Assembly: GCF_934424005.1 (NCBI RefSeq)
Contig: NZ_CAKRXI010000003.1
Coordinates: 58,234-122,233 of the forward strand
Reading direction: 5' to 3'
Length of the DNA: 64,000 nt
Source of the DNA: an uncultured Blautia sp.
Lineage (GTDB): Bacteria; Bacillota; Clostridia; Lachnospirales; Lachnospiraceae
A model generated the notes under the pieces. That model was not told the origin of the DNA. It worked only from the letters and a program-made list of their open reading frames with translations, and searched no databases. The stretch's first letter is position 1. Each line of letters begins with the position of its first letter. Shown one piece after another: positions 33,597 through 43,162 of the stretch. The position numbers were made by a program, and so were the translations under genes.

Positions 33597-34893
33597 ATTC
33601 CTCGTCCTCGTCTTCTCTTAGAATATAAAGTCCCTGGATAATTGCAAGCATTAAAATTGTACATAAAAGAGAACTTCCACCATAACTTACAAGGGGAAGT
33701 GTCACACCTGTCATAGGGATGAATTTGGTAGCACCACCGATCGTAAGAAATACCTGGAAGGCATATTCTACTCCAAGTCCCAGTGCAATCAGCTTGTAGA
33801 ATGGATTAATGATACGTAAAGCAATATTAACGATCATAAGGAAAAAGCTCATGCACACGAGAATCAGACAAATGGCAAAAATACCACCTAATTCCTCACA
33901 GATTGCACTGAAGATAAAATCGTTCTTGACAACAGGGATAGATTCTGGAGAACCCTGGTATAATCCCATGCCGAACCAGCCCCCGGTACCAATGGCAAAG
34001 AGTGACTGCACAATCTGATATCCCTCATTCTGATAGACTGCCATAGGATCTTTCCATGCGCTGACTCGCTGACGGACATGACCGAACAGATGATATGCAA
34101 CAACTGCTGCAGCTGAACCACCGCCGATTCCAAGTGCAAGATAACCAACATTTCGTGTTGCAACATATACCATAACGAGATATGCGACAAAGAAGATCAC
34201 TGCACTTCCAAGATCCTTTGAGAGGACCAGAATACCCACGTGAAGTGCTGCAACGACTGTAACCTGAACGATTGCCTTGAAACTGGTATCTCTGGATAGA
34301 AAAGATGCCATAAAGAACACAAAAGTAATCTTGATCGCTTCGGATGGCTGTACACCCAGCAGTGAAAGTTTAGCTCCGTAACTCGTTCTTGCAAGAGCAA
34401 AGACTGCAGCAAGAAGAATAATACCGATTCCGGCATATACCCATGTAAGTCTGCGAAGAAAACGCATCTTCCGGATCATGACAGGAATGACCAGAGCAAT
34501 AGCACTGGCGCCGGCTGCGATCAGAAGTTGTTTCTGTGCTGAAGATATATCCAGGCGGCAGAGCATAATAAAGCCAACACTCAACAGCATACACATATTG
34601 TTCAGAAGCAAAATAGATGCTTTTTTGTATAGCAGTCGGTATAAAATCTGAATGGCAGCAAAAAACAGAAGCATTTCTGCATAAAATTCAACTATCTTGA
34701 AATTGAATGTTTTAAGATAGAGAACAAGAAATGCAGTGAAATCAATGAAAAAAATCAGCAAAAGCTGTTGCCGGAGCAATTCGTTGCGATCCTCTTCATC
34801 AGACTGCCGTACAGTATAAAAACAGTGAAAGGTATATACGATCATCAGTGTCAGGATGATGTATTTGGATAATTCTACAATTACATTAATCAT
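33523..34893 (-). CDS. FtsW/RodA/SpoVE-family peptidoglycan polymerase
   Basis: 456 residues with about 12 membrane helices. SEDS-family motifs: QPSEAIKITFVFFMASFL, LSKDLGSAVIFFVAYLVMVYVA (the catalytic Asp region), AWKDPMAVYQNEGYQIVQSLFAIGTGGWFGMGLYQGSP and IPVVKNDFIFSAICEELGGIFA, LPLVSYGGSSLLCTIL. A charged C-terminal cytoplasmic tail (REDEDEEFEKRKQEAIQRL) overlaps the start of the PBP gene. It polymerises lipid II with that PBP. Which of FtsW, RodA or SpoVE it is cannot be decided from the sequence alone. Confidence 0.9.
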   Translation of the reverse strand: MINVIVELSKYIILTLMIVYTFHCFYTVRQSDEEDRNELLRQQLLLIFFIDFTAFLVLYLKTFNFKIVEFYAEMLLFFAAIQILYRLLYKKASILLLNNMCMLLSVGFIMLCRLDISSAQKQLLIAAGASAIALVIPVMIRKMRFLRRLTWVYAGIGIILLAAVFALARTSYGAKLSLLGVQPSEAIKITFVFFMASFLSRDTSFKAIVQVTVVAALHVGILVLSKDLGSAVIFFVAYLVMVYVATRNVGYLALGIGGGSAAAVVAYHLFGHVRQRVSAWKDPMAVYQNEGYQIVQSLFAIGTGGWFGMGLYQGSPESIPVVKNDFIFSAICEELGGIFAICLILVCMSFFLMIVNIALRIINPFYKLIALGLGVEYAFQVFLTIGGATKFIPMTGVTLPLVSYGGSSLLCTILMLAIIQGLYILREDEDEEFEKRKQEAIQRLRAGETINRTRQI

Positions 34894-34899
34894 ATGCCT

Positions 34900-37068
34900 T
34901 TACTCGGCTCCTCTTTTAAAATGTCCTTTGGTGTACTCCTGATTACCGGGTGTTTTGCCGTGCAGATATACATTTAAAAATTCCTGCAGTATGTCGGCGG
35001 ATTGTCCCGGTGATTCGGTCGTAAAATTCAGCCGCAGGCAGTTGACACCAAGATTTCGGACTTTCTGAGATTCTTTCAGGAGTCCGAAGGAAATACTGTT
35101 ATAAAGAATATTATAACAGTATTCCTCTTTTTCTGTAGTTCCTGTTTTCCACGGGTGACATACACAACAACAGGAAAACTCTTTTTCATAACGGTCCTTC
35201 AAAATCATTTTTCCTTCGCTGCAGTCACATTTCAGCGTGTTTTTTCTTACGCACTGTGCAGAAAGCATTAACGGAATATTTCCGTAAATGATCATCTCAC
35301 TGTTGGAATTATTTCGGTGTGCGATTTCTTTTTCATTTAATTCATAAGGAACTGTATTTCGAAGTATGCCTTCTTTCTTCCAGAAAGAGACAGATTCATT
35401 ATTCCAGGTATAGATGGAAGTATCAAGGACACAGTATTTTTGCCATCCAAAATGTCGAAGCATTCCATAACTTTCAAGATTTCGTACAAGAAATCCCTTC
35501 ATTCCATTCTCAAGCCACTGGCTGCAGGTTTCGAAAAAGCCTTCAGGTGCTGAACCGCGGGTGATATATGGAAGTGTCAGATACAAGTCCTTCTGATATT
35601 GTAATCCCTTTGACATGCAGAGGCTCATTGCATCGTAATAAAGATACATACCGGAAATCTCAGGATTTTTATATAAAAGCAATACCTGATCTGCAGTTTC
35701 GCAGGATACAAGGATCGAAAGGCCGGAATTTGCATCTGCAGGTTTGTTCGCTTTGGTTATAACAGGAGTATCAGCGACAGAACGTCTGTAAGGTGCACAA
35801 AGTTCCTGTTCCAACAGGGCAATCGTTTCGCGGCGGAGTTCGTTTAATGTTTTGACTGGAAGAAAGATCTGCTCTCCCATCTGTATATCCAGTTCAGCCC
35901 ATTCAAATTCCGTATTTCCAAGTTTATCCATCTGTTTACGAATACGGTCTTCAGACATAGGATGTTCTTTGGCAAATTGTACTTCACCGGTTGAGAAAGT
36001 TACATGTGTATCATGGCATGAAAGTTCCAGAAAAGCCGGACATTCCGGATAAAGAACCAGCGTACCGGAAATGGGTTCTTTTTTTTGAGGAAGATTTTCC
36101 GGAATTCCGTTTGTCTTTTTTTCGTTTGTAAAGGCCATCATAGATGGACCATTATGCTGTTTATAATAACCCTGACAGGAACCTCCACGGCTGAAAATAT
36201 CGAGAAGATACCGGCGGTCACGGTCATCAACCTGATAAGTCATATCACTGCTAAGAAGTATGTCCAGATATTTACGATACATTCCGGTAACAGCTGCAGT
36301 ATATCCAGGTTGTTTCATTCGGCCTTCAATTTTCAAAGAGGTGACACCGGCTTCCAGAATGTCGGGCAGAATATCTACACTGCACATATCCTTAAGACTG
36401 AGTGGACAGAAATCCTGTTGTCTGAACAAATAGCTGCCATTCTCCTGCCGAACCTGATAGGGAAGGCGACAAGGCTGTGCGCATCTTCCGCGATTGCCGC
36501 TTCTGCCGCCGAGCATACTGCTCATGAGACATTGACCGGAAAAACTGTAACAGAGGGCACCATGGATAAAGGCCTCTATTTCAATCGGACTTGCCTGATG
36601 CATGGCTGACAGCTCTTGAAGAGAAAGTTCTCTGGCCGCAACTACACGTGAGGCACCCTGTTCCTCAAGAAATTTCATTCCTTCGGGTCCGGTTACTGTC
36701 ATCTGTGTACTTGCATGAAGATGCAGTCCCGGGAAATTCTGGCGTATAAACTGGAATACACCAAGATCCTGTATGATAACAGCATCAAGACCGTTTTCAT
36801 ACAGTGGGCATATCGCATCATACAGTCTGTCCTGCAATTCACGGTTTTTCAGAAGTGTATTTACTGTCAGATATAATTTTTTGCCATGAATATGAACGGT
36901 ATCTATGGCCTGTAAAAGTTCATCTTGTGTGAAATTGTGTGCATATGCCCGGGCACCGAATTCGGGACCGCCGACATAAACAGCATCTGCTCCTGCTCCC
37001 AGAGCAGCTTCAAAAGCTTCATAAGATCCGGCGGGAGCCAGAAGTTCTACATTATGATCTACTTTCAA
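34900..37068 (-). CDS. U32-family peptidase (RlhA/YrrO-like)
   Basis: 722 residues. The U32 signature is clear: VELLAPAGSYEAFEAALGAGADAVYVGGPEFGARAYAHNFT at the start, then EIEAFIHGALCYSFSGQCLMSSMLGGRSGNRGRCAQPCRLPYQ with the four conserved Cys of the family, and SLKIEGRMKQPGYTAAVTGMYRKYLD. E. coli RlhA of this family hydroxylates 23S rRNA; others act in ubiquinone synthesis or tRNA hydroxylation, so the peptidase name may mislead. The C-terminal half holds a second Cys group (CVRKNTLKCDCSEG...CCCVCHPW). Start is a TTG behind AAGGA. It stands upstream of the FtsW/PBP pair with a 6-base gap. Confidence 0.88.
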   Translation of the reverse strand: MKVDHNVELLAPAGSYEAFEAALGAGADAVYVGGPEFGARAYAHNFTQDELLQAIDTVHIHGKKLYLTVNTLLKNRELQDRLYDAICPLYENGLDAVIIQDLGVFQFIRQNFPGLHLHASTQMTVTGPEGMKFLEEQGASRVVAARELSLQELSAMHQASPIEIEAFIHGALCYSFSGQCLMSSMLGGRSGNRGRCAQPCRLPYQVRQENGSYLFRQQDFCPLSLKDMCSVDILPDILEAGVTSLKIEGRMKQPGYTAAVTGMYRKYLDILLSSDMTYQVDDRDRRYLLDIFSRGGSCQGYYKQHNGPSMMAFTNEKKTNGIPENLPQKKEPISGTLVLYPECPAFLELSCHDTHVTFSTGEVQFAKEHPMSEDRIRKQMDKLGNTEFEWAELDIQMGEQIFLPVKTLNELRRETIALLEQELCAPYRRSVADTPVITKANKPADANSGLSILVSCETADQVLLLYKNPEISGMYLYYDAMSLCMSKGLQYQKDLYLTLPYITRGSAPEGFFETCSQWLENGMKGFLVRNLESYGMLRHFGWQKYCVLDTSIYTWNNESVSFWKKEGILRNTVPYELNEKEIAHRNNSNSEMIIYGNIPLMLSAQCVRKNTLKCDCSEGKMILKDRYEKEFSCCCVCHPWKTGTTEKEEYCYNILYNSISFGLLKESQKVRNLGVNCLRLNFTTESPGQSADILQEFLNVYLHGKTPGNQEYTKGHFKRGAE

Positions 37069-37146
37069 ATTTATTCATTCCTTTTCTGAATTATGAGTAT
37101 GAAACAAATAAAGAGGACTACCGAAGCAATCCCCTTCCTGCTCTTT

Positions 37147-37554
37147 TTATTTGAGTAATTTGTCTATCTCATCGTTAAGTTCCTTAACTTTGCCTTCAAG
37201 AATCTCTTTCTGCTGCTGAGCTTCCTGGGCATTTTTTTCTGTTTCTTCGATTTTCATACGAAGAGCGATCAGTTCATGTTTCAGCTCATACATTTCCTGA
37301 TCCTTCTGCTGAAGATCCTGTTCGAAAATCTCTGCCTGTTTTTTTGCCTTAAAATAATCATCTGTAACATTTAAACTTAAGAGCGTATGTTTGGTTTCTA
37401 CAGGCTGACGGGTATATCCCGGCATTTCGCTCAATTCAGCTATTTTATTATTTATATAAGACGCCACTTTCTGAAAATATTCTTCAGATTCGTAACCACC
37501 CAGAGTGATGATTTTTCCTCCGATTACTACTTGTGCCGTATTTTTGACTGCCAT
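37147..37554 (-). CDS. zapA: Cell division protein ZapA
   Basis: 135 residues from the ATG at 37554 (GGGAGG 6 bases upstream). The ZapA domain is about 1-70: NTAQVVIGGKIITLGGYESEEYFQKVASYINNKIAEL. A coiled coil of about 60 residues follows (QKDQEMYELKHELIALRMKIEETEKNAQEAQQQKEILEGKVKEL). It bundles FtsZ filaments. The ATG at 37587 is upstream of the predicted transcription start and is therefore rejected. It is placed between the ruvB operon and the U32 gene. Confidence 0.9.
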   Translation of the reverse strand: MAVKNTAQVVIGGKIITLGGYESEEYFQKVASYINNKIAELSEMPGYTRQPVETKHTLLSLNVTDDYFKAKKQAEIFEQDLQQKDQEMYELKHELIALRMKIEETEKNAQEAQQQKEILEGKVKELNDEIDKLLK

Positions 37555-37589
37555 AACAAGCCTCCCGTAAATTGTAGTTTCTTCCATTT

Positions 37590-37618
37590 ATTATAATCGA
37601 AATTTGTAGAAATGTATA
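37590..37618 (-). promoter_or_regulatory. Sigma-A promoter of zapA
   Basis: Minus strand: TATACA (37613-37618), 17 bases, TATAAT (37590-37595). Transcription should begin near 37583, about 30 bases before the zapA start. Confidence 0.65.
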
Positions 37619-37644
37619 GGAATTTTTACGAAATCTTTTCAGAA

Positions 37645-38643
37645 CTACGAAATTTTTTCAAAACCAAGGTGCTCATAAGCAAGGGAAGATGCTGTTCTGC
37701 CACGTGGGGTCCGGTTCAGAAAGCCATTCTGAAGAAGATAAGGTTCATAAACATCTTCCAGTGTGCCGGCATCTTCGCCGATTGCTGCAGCCAGTGTCTC
37801 CAGTCCAACTGGTCCACCCTGAAAATTGACGATCAGAGTCTGGAGAATACGACGGTCAATTTTGTCAAGTCCATATTGGTCAACTTCCAGAAGATCAAGC
37901 GCAAAAGAAGCTACATCGTAAGTAATACGGCCATCATATTTTACCTGGGCAAAATCACGTACTCTTTTGAGAAGGCGATTTGCAAGACGAGGTGTTCCAC
38001 GGGAACGTTTGGCAATTTCCGCAGCACCTTTTGCATCAATTTCGACTCCCAACACCTGTGCAGAGCGCAGCACAATTGTCTGTAGTTCTTTATGATTATA
38101 GAATTCCAGGTGGTGCATAACACCGAAACGGTCACGCAGCGGAGCAGACAAAAGCCCAGCTCTTGTGGTAGCACCAACCAGTGTAAATTTCGGAAGATCA
38201 AGACGGATCGATCTGGCAGAAGCGCCCTTCCCGATCATAATATCAATGGCGAAGTCTTCCATGGCAGGATAGAGAACTTCTTCTACCTGTCGGTTCAGAC
38301 GATGGATTTCATCAACAAACAGAATATCTCCTTCCTGTAAGTTGTTAAGGATTGCAGCCATTTCACCGGGTTTTTCAATCGCAGGTCCGGAGGTGACTTT
38401 CATGTGTGTCCCCATTTCATTGGCAATGATTCCGGATAACGTTGTTTTACCAAGACCGGGTGGCCCATAAAACAGGACATGATCCAGCGCGTCATGTCGT
38501 TGTTTGGCCGCTTCTATATATATTTTTAGTGTTTTTTTTGTCTTTTCCTGACCGATATATTCATCCAGTGTCTGTGGACGAAGACTTCCCTCAAGGGGAA
38601 GATCCTCTTCTGTAACATCTGTGGTGATCATTCTTTTTTCCAT
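37645..38643 (-). CDS. ruvB: Holliday junction branch-migration ATPase RuvB
   Basis: 332 residues. AAA+ motor that drives RuvA-bound Holliday junctions. Walker [10 protein letters not shown] and Walker [16 protein letters not shown], sensor region [20 protein letters not shown] with the arginine finger, and the C-terminal winged helix with [41 protein letters not shown]. Follows ruvA after 19 bases. Partner of the RecU resolvase at 11.2 kb. Confidence 0.97.
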   Translation of the reverse strand: MEKRMITTDVTEEDLPLEGSLRPQTLDEYIGQEKTKKTLKIYIEAAKQRHDALDHVLFYGPPGLGKTTLSGIIANEMGTHMKVTSGPAIEKPGEMAAILNNLQEGDILFVDEIHRLNRQVEEVLYPAMEDFAIDIMIGKGASARSIRLDLPKFTLVGATTRAGLLSAPLRDRFGVMHHLEFYNHKELQTIVLRSAQVLGVEIDAKGAAEIAKRSRGTPRLANRLLKRVRDFAQVKYDGRITYDVASFALDLLEVDQYGLDKIDRRILQTLIVNFQGGPVGLETLAAAIGEDAGTLEDVYEPYLLQNGFLNRTPRGRTASSLAYEHLGFEKIS

Positions 38644-38662
38644 TTAAATACGTTTCTCCAAT

Positions 38663-39274
38663 TTATAACTGTTTTAATGCAGCTTTGAGCAGGGCCTCCA
38701 CGTCGTCTGGTGAAACATCAGTGACTTTACGAACGGCTTTCATGGCATCAGTACTGCTGTAACCAAGTGCAATCAGTGCTTCTGCTGCTTCCTGACGTCC
38801 GTCGTGGATCAAGAATCCAGAAACAGAGGCAGCCTCCTGTTCATGGGCAAGTTTCTTTTCAAATGCATCTTCAAGTTTCAGTTTGTCTTTTAATTCGAGA
38901 ATAAGTTTCTGTGCTGTTTTTTTACCGATTCCCGGTGCTTTGGAAATGGTTTTGATATCGTCAGAAAGAACGGCAAACCGCAATTCATCTGCAGTCAGTC
39001 CTGCAAGAACTCCAAGCGCGGCCTTAGGCCCGATCCCGTTTACATTTAGAAGAAGGCGAAACATTTCCAGATCATCTTTGGAAAGAAAACCATATAACTG
39101 CATGGCATCTTCTCGTACCTGAAAATAAGTATGGATTTTGACTTCTCCATCTATGCGGGATACCTGCTCAATTGAACTACCTGTCATAAAAATCTCATAA
39201 CCGATGCCGTTATTTTCCAGGATGACGGCGTTTTCTGTAGTATCAGCCACAAGACCTCGAATAAATGAAATCAT
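38663..39274 (-). CDS. ruvA: Holliday junction-binding protein RuvA
   Basis: 203 residues. Domain I MISFIRGLVADTTENAVILENNGIGYEIFM, then helix-hairpin-helix pairs LLNVNGIGPKAALGVLAGL and ISKAPGIGKKTAQKLILELKDKL, and the C-terminal domain III that contacts RuvB (AEALIALGYSSTDAMKAVRKV). It holds the junction open for RuvB. Start has CAGGAG. Promoter just upstream. Confidence 0.97.
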   Translation of the reverse strand: MISFIRGLVADTTENAVILENNGIGYEIFMTGSSIEQVSRIDGEVKIHTYFQVREDAMQLYGFLSKDDLEMFRLLLNVNGIGPKAALGVLAGLTADELRFAVLSDDIKTISKAPGIGKKTAQKLILELKDKLKLEDAFEKKLAHEQEAASVSGFLIHDGRQEAAEALIALGYSSTDAMKAVRKVTDVSPDDVEALLKAALKQL

Positions 39275-39349
39275 ATATAATCTCCTGCTGTTATTTGCTG
39301 CAGCGAAAATAGTTGCAACAGATTTCTGTAATCAAAACTTACTTTCACA

Positions 39350-39378
39350 ATGATAACATATCAATCTGCAAAAAGCAA
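39350..39378 (-). promoter_or_regulatory. Sigma-A promoter of ruvAB
   Basis: Minus strand: TTGCTT (39373-39378), 17 bases, TATCAT (39350-39355). About 75 bases before ruvA. No Bacillus-type LexA box (GAAC-N4-GTTC) is seen, so SOS control is not supported. Confidence 0.6.
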
Positions 39379-39403
39379 ACATCTATTCGAGTGTGAAATA
39401 AAA

Positions 39404-39436
39404 ATCCCGGCTGGAAAATTTCTCAGCCGGGATAAA
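39404..39436 (-). terminator. Terminator of the rnf operon
   Basis: Arms ATCCCGGCTG and CAGCCGGGAT are perfect over 10 bases, with a 10-base loop, then TTTTTATTT on the minus strand, 32 bases past the rnfB stop. Confidence 0.9.
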
Positions 39437-39467
39437 ATTAAACATATGGAAAGAATGAGTATTTCTT

Positions 39468-40259
39468 TTAAAGAATAACGTGTCGCGGACATGCTTCTTT
39501 GCATGCACCACAGTTTGTACATTTTTCGTAATCAATGTGAGCGCAGAAATCTGTAACGGTGATTGCACCGTTCGGACATGTTTTTTCACATTTCTTACAT
39601 CCGATACATCCGAGTTCACATGCAGTTGTAACAGCTTTTCCCTTTGCATGAGAGCTACAGCCAACAAATGTTTTTTGATCATATGGTGCAAGTTCAATCA
39701 GATGATGCGGACATTTTGCAATACATTTACCGCAGGCCTTACAGGCTTCACGGTCTACAACTGCTACACCGTTTACAATATGAATTGCATCAAACGGACA
39801 AGCTTTTACACAGCTTCCAAATCCCATACATCCATAATTGCATGCTTTGGATCCGCCGCCTGGAATGAATGCCATCATTTCACAGTCTTCTACACCGGTA
39901 TAGTTATAATTGTCTTTTGTTTTTTCGCAGGTTCCTGTACATTTTACAAAGGCAGCCATACGAGCAGACTCAACTACTTCCTGTCCCATGATTCCGGCAA
40001 TTACTTTGCCTACTGCTTCTCCGCCTACCGGACAGGCATTGACCGGTGCTTCACCTTTTGCGATTGCAGCAGCAAGACCATCACATCCAGGATAACCGCA
40101 GCCACCACAGTTGTTTCCAGGGAGTGCTTCGCGGACTGCAACTTCACGTTCATCTGTTTCGACAGCAAATTTTTTGCCGGCAATACTCAGGAAAATACCA
40201 ATAAAGAGACCGACAGCTGCAACAACTACGGTTGCTGTAATAATTGCTCCAATATTCAT
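39468..40259 (-). CDS. rnfB: Rnf complex ferredoxin subunit B
   Basis: 263 residues. N-terminal membrane anchor (IITATVVVAAVGLFIGIFLSIAGKKF), the [4Fe-4S] box NNCGGCGYPGCDGLAAAIAKGEAPVNACPVGG, then three or four further ferredoxin-type clusters: CKACGKCIAKCPHHLIEL, CIGCKKCEKTCPNGAITV, CTNCGACKEACPRHV. It is the electron-entry subunit that takes electrons from reduced ferredoxin. Last gene of the operon, 12 bases after rnfA. Confidence 0.97.
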   Translation of the reverse strand: MNIGAIITATVVVAAVGLFIGIFLSIAGKKFAVETDEREVAVREALPGNNCGGCGYPGCDGLAAAIAKGEAPVNACPVGGEAVGKVIAGIMGQEVVESARMAAFVKCTGTCEKTKDNYNYTGVEDCEMMAFIPGGGSKACNYGCMGFGSCVKACPFDAIHIVNGVAVVDREACKACGKCIAKCPHHLIELAPYDQKTFVGCSSHAKGKAVTTACELGCIGCKKCEKTCPNGAITVTDFCAHIDYEKCTNCGACKEACPRHVIL

Positions 40260-40271
40260 AATGTCGCCTCC

Positions 40272-40847
40272 TTAAATTAATCCTGAAAATCCGAAGAATG
40301 CAATTGCCATCAGACCTGCTGTAAGAAGTACAGTAGGGAATCCTTTGAAAGCTTCCGGAATATCATTGTACTGAATTTTTTCACGGATACCAGCCATCAG
40401 TGTAATAGAGATCGTGAAACCTACTGCTGTGGCAAATCCGTTGATCGTGCCCTGAAGAATATTGTATTCATCCTGCACATTTGTAAGTGCAACACCAAGA
40501 ACTGCACAGTTTGTTGTGATCAGAGGAAGGTATACACCAAGTGCCTGATACAGGGAAGGAACACATTTTTTAAGAAACATTTCTACAAACTGAACCAGCG
40601 CTGCAATGATCAGGATAAATACGATTGTCTGTAAATATTCCATGCCTGAAGGAACAAGGATAAATTTGTAGATCAGTCCTGTAACAAAGGATGATAATGT
40701 AATAACGAATACAAGAGCACCGCCCATACCGACTGCTGTCTCTGTCTTTTTGGAAACACCAAAGAAAGGACAGAGACCAAGGAACTGGCTCAGTACTACG
40801 TTATGGACAATGGCAGAGCTGACAAGGATAATTAATAATTCTTTCAT
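40272..40847 (-). CDS. rnfA: Rnf complex membrane subunit A
   Basis: 191 residues, six helices. MKELLIILVSSAIVHNVVLSQFLGLCPFFGVSKKTETAVGMGGALVFV and YLPLITTNCAVLGVAL, with the two conserved Cys that hold a [2Fe-2S] cluster in the middle of the membrane together with RnfE. Start ATG overlaps the rnfE stop as ATGA. Confidence 0.96.
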   Translation of the reverse strand: MKELLIILVSSAIVHNVVLSQFLGLCPFFGVSKKTETAVGMGGALVFVITLSSFVTGLIYKFILVPSGMEYLQTIVFILIIAALVQFVEMFLKKCVPSLYQALGVYLPLITTNCAVLGVALTNVQDEYNILQGTINGFATAVGFTISITLMAGIREKIQYNDIPEAFKGFPTVLLTAGLMAIAFFGFSGLI

Positions 40848-41554
40848 GCCTGTTTGCCTCCTTTACACATAGTATTGCTGCAGGAATCACAGCCTGAGCA
40901 GCAATTGCATCCTTCGCTCGGGTCTATTCCACGCTTGGCAGCACCGATTTTGAACTTATTCTGAAGCGCCGCAAGCATTGCAAGAACAAAGAATGCACCA
41001 GGAGCAAGGATAAAGATTGTGATCGGTTCGTAGCCCATCTTGCCGTCTGCAGCAAGAGGAAGAATCTGCTGTCCGAAGAGCTGACCTGCGCCAAGCAGTT
41101 CACGGACTGCACCGATACAGGTGATACTTAAAGTAAAACCAAGGCCCATTCCGATACCATCAAAGAGAGACGGGATTGCTGGATTTTTGGAAGCATATGC
41201 TTCTGCACGACCAAGGATGATACAGTTTACTACGATCAGAGGAATGTAAATACCAAGTGCGGAATACAGGCTTGGTATAAATCCCTGTAAAAGCATCTGT
41301 ACGATGGTAACGAAGGATGCTACGACTACGATAAATGCAGGCATACGTACGCCGTCCGGGATGAATTTTCTCAGAAGAGAAATCATCAGGTTGGACATTG
41401 CAAGGACAACTGTAGTTGTCAGCCCCATTCCAATACCATTAATAGCAGATGTTGTAACAGCCAGTGTAGGACACATACCCAGCACCAGCACGAAAGTCGG
41501 ATTTTCTTTAATAATACCGTTTACAAGACGTTCAGCAGGTGTGTTTGCTTTCAT
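40844..41554 (-). CDS. rnfE: Rnf complex membrane subunit E
   Basis: 236 residues from the ATG at 41554 (AAGGAGG upstream, overlapping the rnfG stop as ATGA). Six helices and the sequences ENPTFVLVLGMCPTLAVTTSAINGIGMG and YIPLIVVNCIILGRAEAYAS with the paired Cys, as in RnfA. The C-terminal 25 residues are unusual: SEGCNCCSGCDSCSNTMCKGG, six Cys in a hydrophilic tail, possibly a metal or cluster-binding extension. Confidence 0.95.
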   Translation of the reverse strand: MKANTPAERLVNGIIKENPTFVLVLGMCPTLAVTTSAINGIGMGLTTTVVLAMSNLMISLLRKFIPDGVRMPAFIVVVASFVTIVQMLLQGFIPSLYSALGIYIPLIVVNCIILGRAEAYASKNPAIPSLFDGIGMGLGFTLSITCIGAVRELLGAGQLFGQQILPLAADGKMGYEPITIFILAPGAFFVLAMLAALQNKFKIGAAKRGIDPSEGCNCCSGCDSCSNTMCKGGKQA

Positions 41555-42171
41555 GACTCTGCCCCTCCTTCCACATACCGAAATGCACAAAGTCCGGCAT
41601 TGACACCGTTTGTCATGGCATTTGTTGTAATGGTTGCACCGCTGATGGCATCAATTTGGTCATCAGATGTGGAACCTGTTTTTGTGTATGTAAATTTTTC
41701 TACGTTTTTGTTTTTAAACTGATCTTTGAAGCTGTCAGTAGTTGCTTTCATACCAAGGCCGGCAGTTTCACTGATAGATAAAATGGAGATACCATTCAGG
41801 GTTCCGTCATTTTGAACACCCATTGCAAACTGGATGTCTCCACCGTAACCTTCGGAATCAGTGACTGTGAAAGCATATCCAAGCGTTTCACCGGAAGCAT
41901 CTTCTGCTACCATAATTTCATCAATTGTCTGTGCTGTGAAACCATTATCATTAAGGTAAGCAACAAGATCTTCGGCCTGATTGGTGTCATCGAGTGAATA
42001 CTCACTGAAACTGGAAGCATCTTCAAAAACAGCTTTATATGCTTCTTCTTTGGATTTTTCGGCCTGTGTGGCAATCGGACCAGCTGTGATATCCTGAACT
42101 ACGCCAAGGGCAAGACCTGCAACCAGAGTGATCACTGTGATGGAAATGGTGTTTTTTAAGATTGTATTCAT
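41551..42171 (-). CDS. rnfG: Rnf complex flavoprotein subunit G
   Basis: 206 residues: one N-terminal membrane helix (ITVITLVAGLALGVVQ) and the FMN-binding domain, with the covalent flavin site in DAISGATITTNAM (SGAT, Thr). It passes electrons between the membrane subunits. Start overlaps the rnfD stop by four bases. Confidence 0.95.
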   Translation of the reverse strand: MNTILKNTISITVITLVAGLALGVVQDITAGPIATQAEKSKEEAYKAVFEDASSFSEYSLDDTNQAEDLVAYLNDNGFTAQTIDEIMVAEDASGETLGYAFTVTDSEGYGGDIQFAMGVQNDGTLNGISILSISETAGLGMKATTDSFKDQFKNKNVEKFTYTKTGSTSDDQIDAISGATITTNAMTNGVNAGLCAFRYVEGGAES

Positions 42172-43148
42172 GCTTTTTTACCTCCTTTTCCAAAGGCAAC
42201 CGGTTTGGTTACTTTTTCAATGATCGGAACCAGAAGGTTGCAGAAAATGATTGCGTAGGAAACACCTTCTGCTGATCCACCGAAGAGACGGAAAATTGCA
42301 GTCAGAATACCGAGACAACATCCATAAATAAGCTGCCCCTTAGGAGTGATTGGTGTGGTAACGTAATCTGTTGCCATAAACCATGCACCCAGCATCAGAC
42401 CACCGCCAAACAGATGACTGAGCAGATAATTGCCATCAAATCCCATTCCTGAACAAAGCATATAAATAATTACAAATACAGTAAAGCTTCCGATATATGT
42501 AAGTGGTACTTTAAGGTCAATAACCTTGAATGCAAGAAGAATTACTGCACCAATCAGGATTGCAAGTGCGGAAGTTTCACCAATGGTTCCCTGAATATTA
42601 CCGATAAAGAGATCTTTTACCGGAATTGAAGATGCTGCTACAAATCCCTGTTTTTTCAATGCTGCCAGAGGGGTTGCGCCTGTTACGGTATCCAGAACTC
42701 CACGATAGCTGTCAGATACGGAAAAATCTGTCATTTTCGCAGCAAAAGAAATCATAAGGAAACATCTTCCGGCAAGTGCCGGGTTCATAAAGTTCTGGCC
42801 GAGTCCGCCAAAAAGTTGTTTTACGACAATGATAGCGAATGCACTGCCCAGAACTGGCATCCACAGCGGAATCTGCGGAGGCATATTCAGCGCGAGCAAA
42901 AGGCCTGTTACCACTGCACTGAAATCAGTAATTGTATTTTTTTTGTGCATGAGTCTGTCATACAGCCATTCAAAAAACACACTGGAAATCACTGTTACGA
43001 GCACTACAAGGAGTGCATGAAAGCCGAAATTCCAGATACCGAATAAGGTAGCAGGAAGCAACGCGATCACAACGAGCTGCATGATCCGGCTGGTTGTCAT
43101 TTTGTCCCTGACATGGGGATTAGATGATACATTATACATTTCTTCCAT
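42168..43148 (-). CDS. rnfD: Rnf complex membrane subunit D
   Basis: 326 residues, about nine helices. The covalent FMN motif is in LDTVTGATPLAALKKQG, flanked by PALAGRCFLMISFAAKM and FMATDYVTTPITPKGQLIYG. It carries out ion translocation with RnfE and RnfA. Start has GGAGG 7 bases upstream. Fourth of six in the operon order C-D-G-E-A-B as second gene. Confidence 0.96.
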   Translation of the reverse strand: MEEMYNVSSNPHVRDKMTTSRIMQLVVIALLPATLFGIWNFGFHALLVVLVTVISSVFFEWLYDRLMHKKNTITDFSAVVTGLLLALNMPPQIPLWMPVLGSAFAIIVVKQLFGGLGQNFMNPALAGRCFLMISFAAKMTDFSVSDSYRGVLDTVTGATPLAALKKQGFVAASSIPVKDLFIGNIQGTIGETSALAILIGAVILLAFKVIDLKVPLTYIGSFTVFVIIYMLCSGMGFDGNYLLSHLFGGGLMLGAWFMATDYVTTPITPKGQLIYGCCLGILTAIFRLFGGSAEGVSYAIIFCNLLVPIIEKVTKPVAFGKGGKKA

Positions 43149-43162
43149 TTCTTTTCCTCCCC

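Noticed and set aside
33523..34893. Frameshift or fusion between FtsW-type gene and PBP
   Set aside because: Both frames are full length with all motifs; a long overlap explains the data.
37069..37146. Terminator after zapA
   Set aside because: AAAGAG/CTCTTT arms pair but the inner stem does not; left out.
39275..39400. SOS (LexA) box before ruvAB
   Set aside because: No GAAC-N4-GTTC element seen between the rnf terminator and ruvA.
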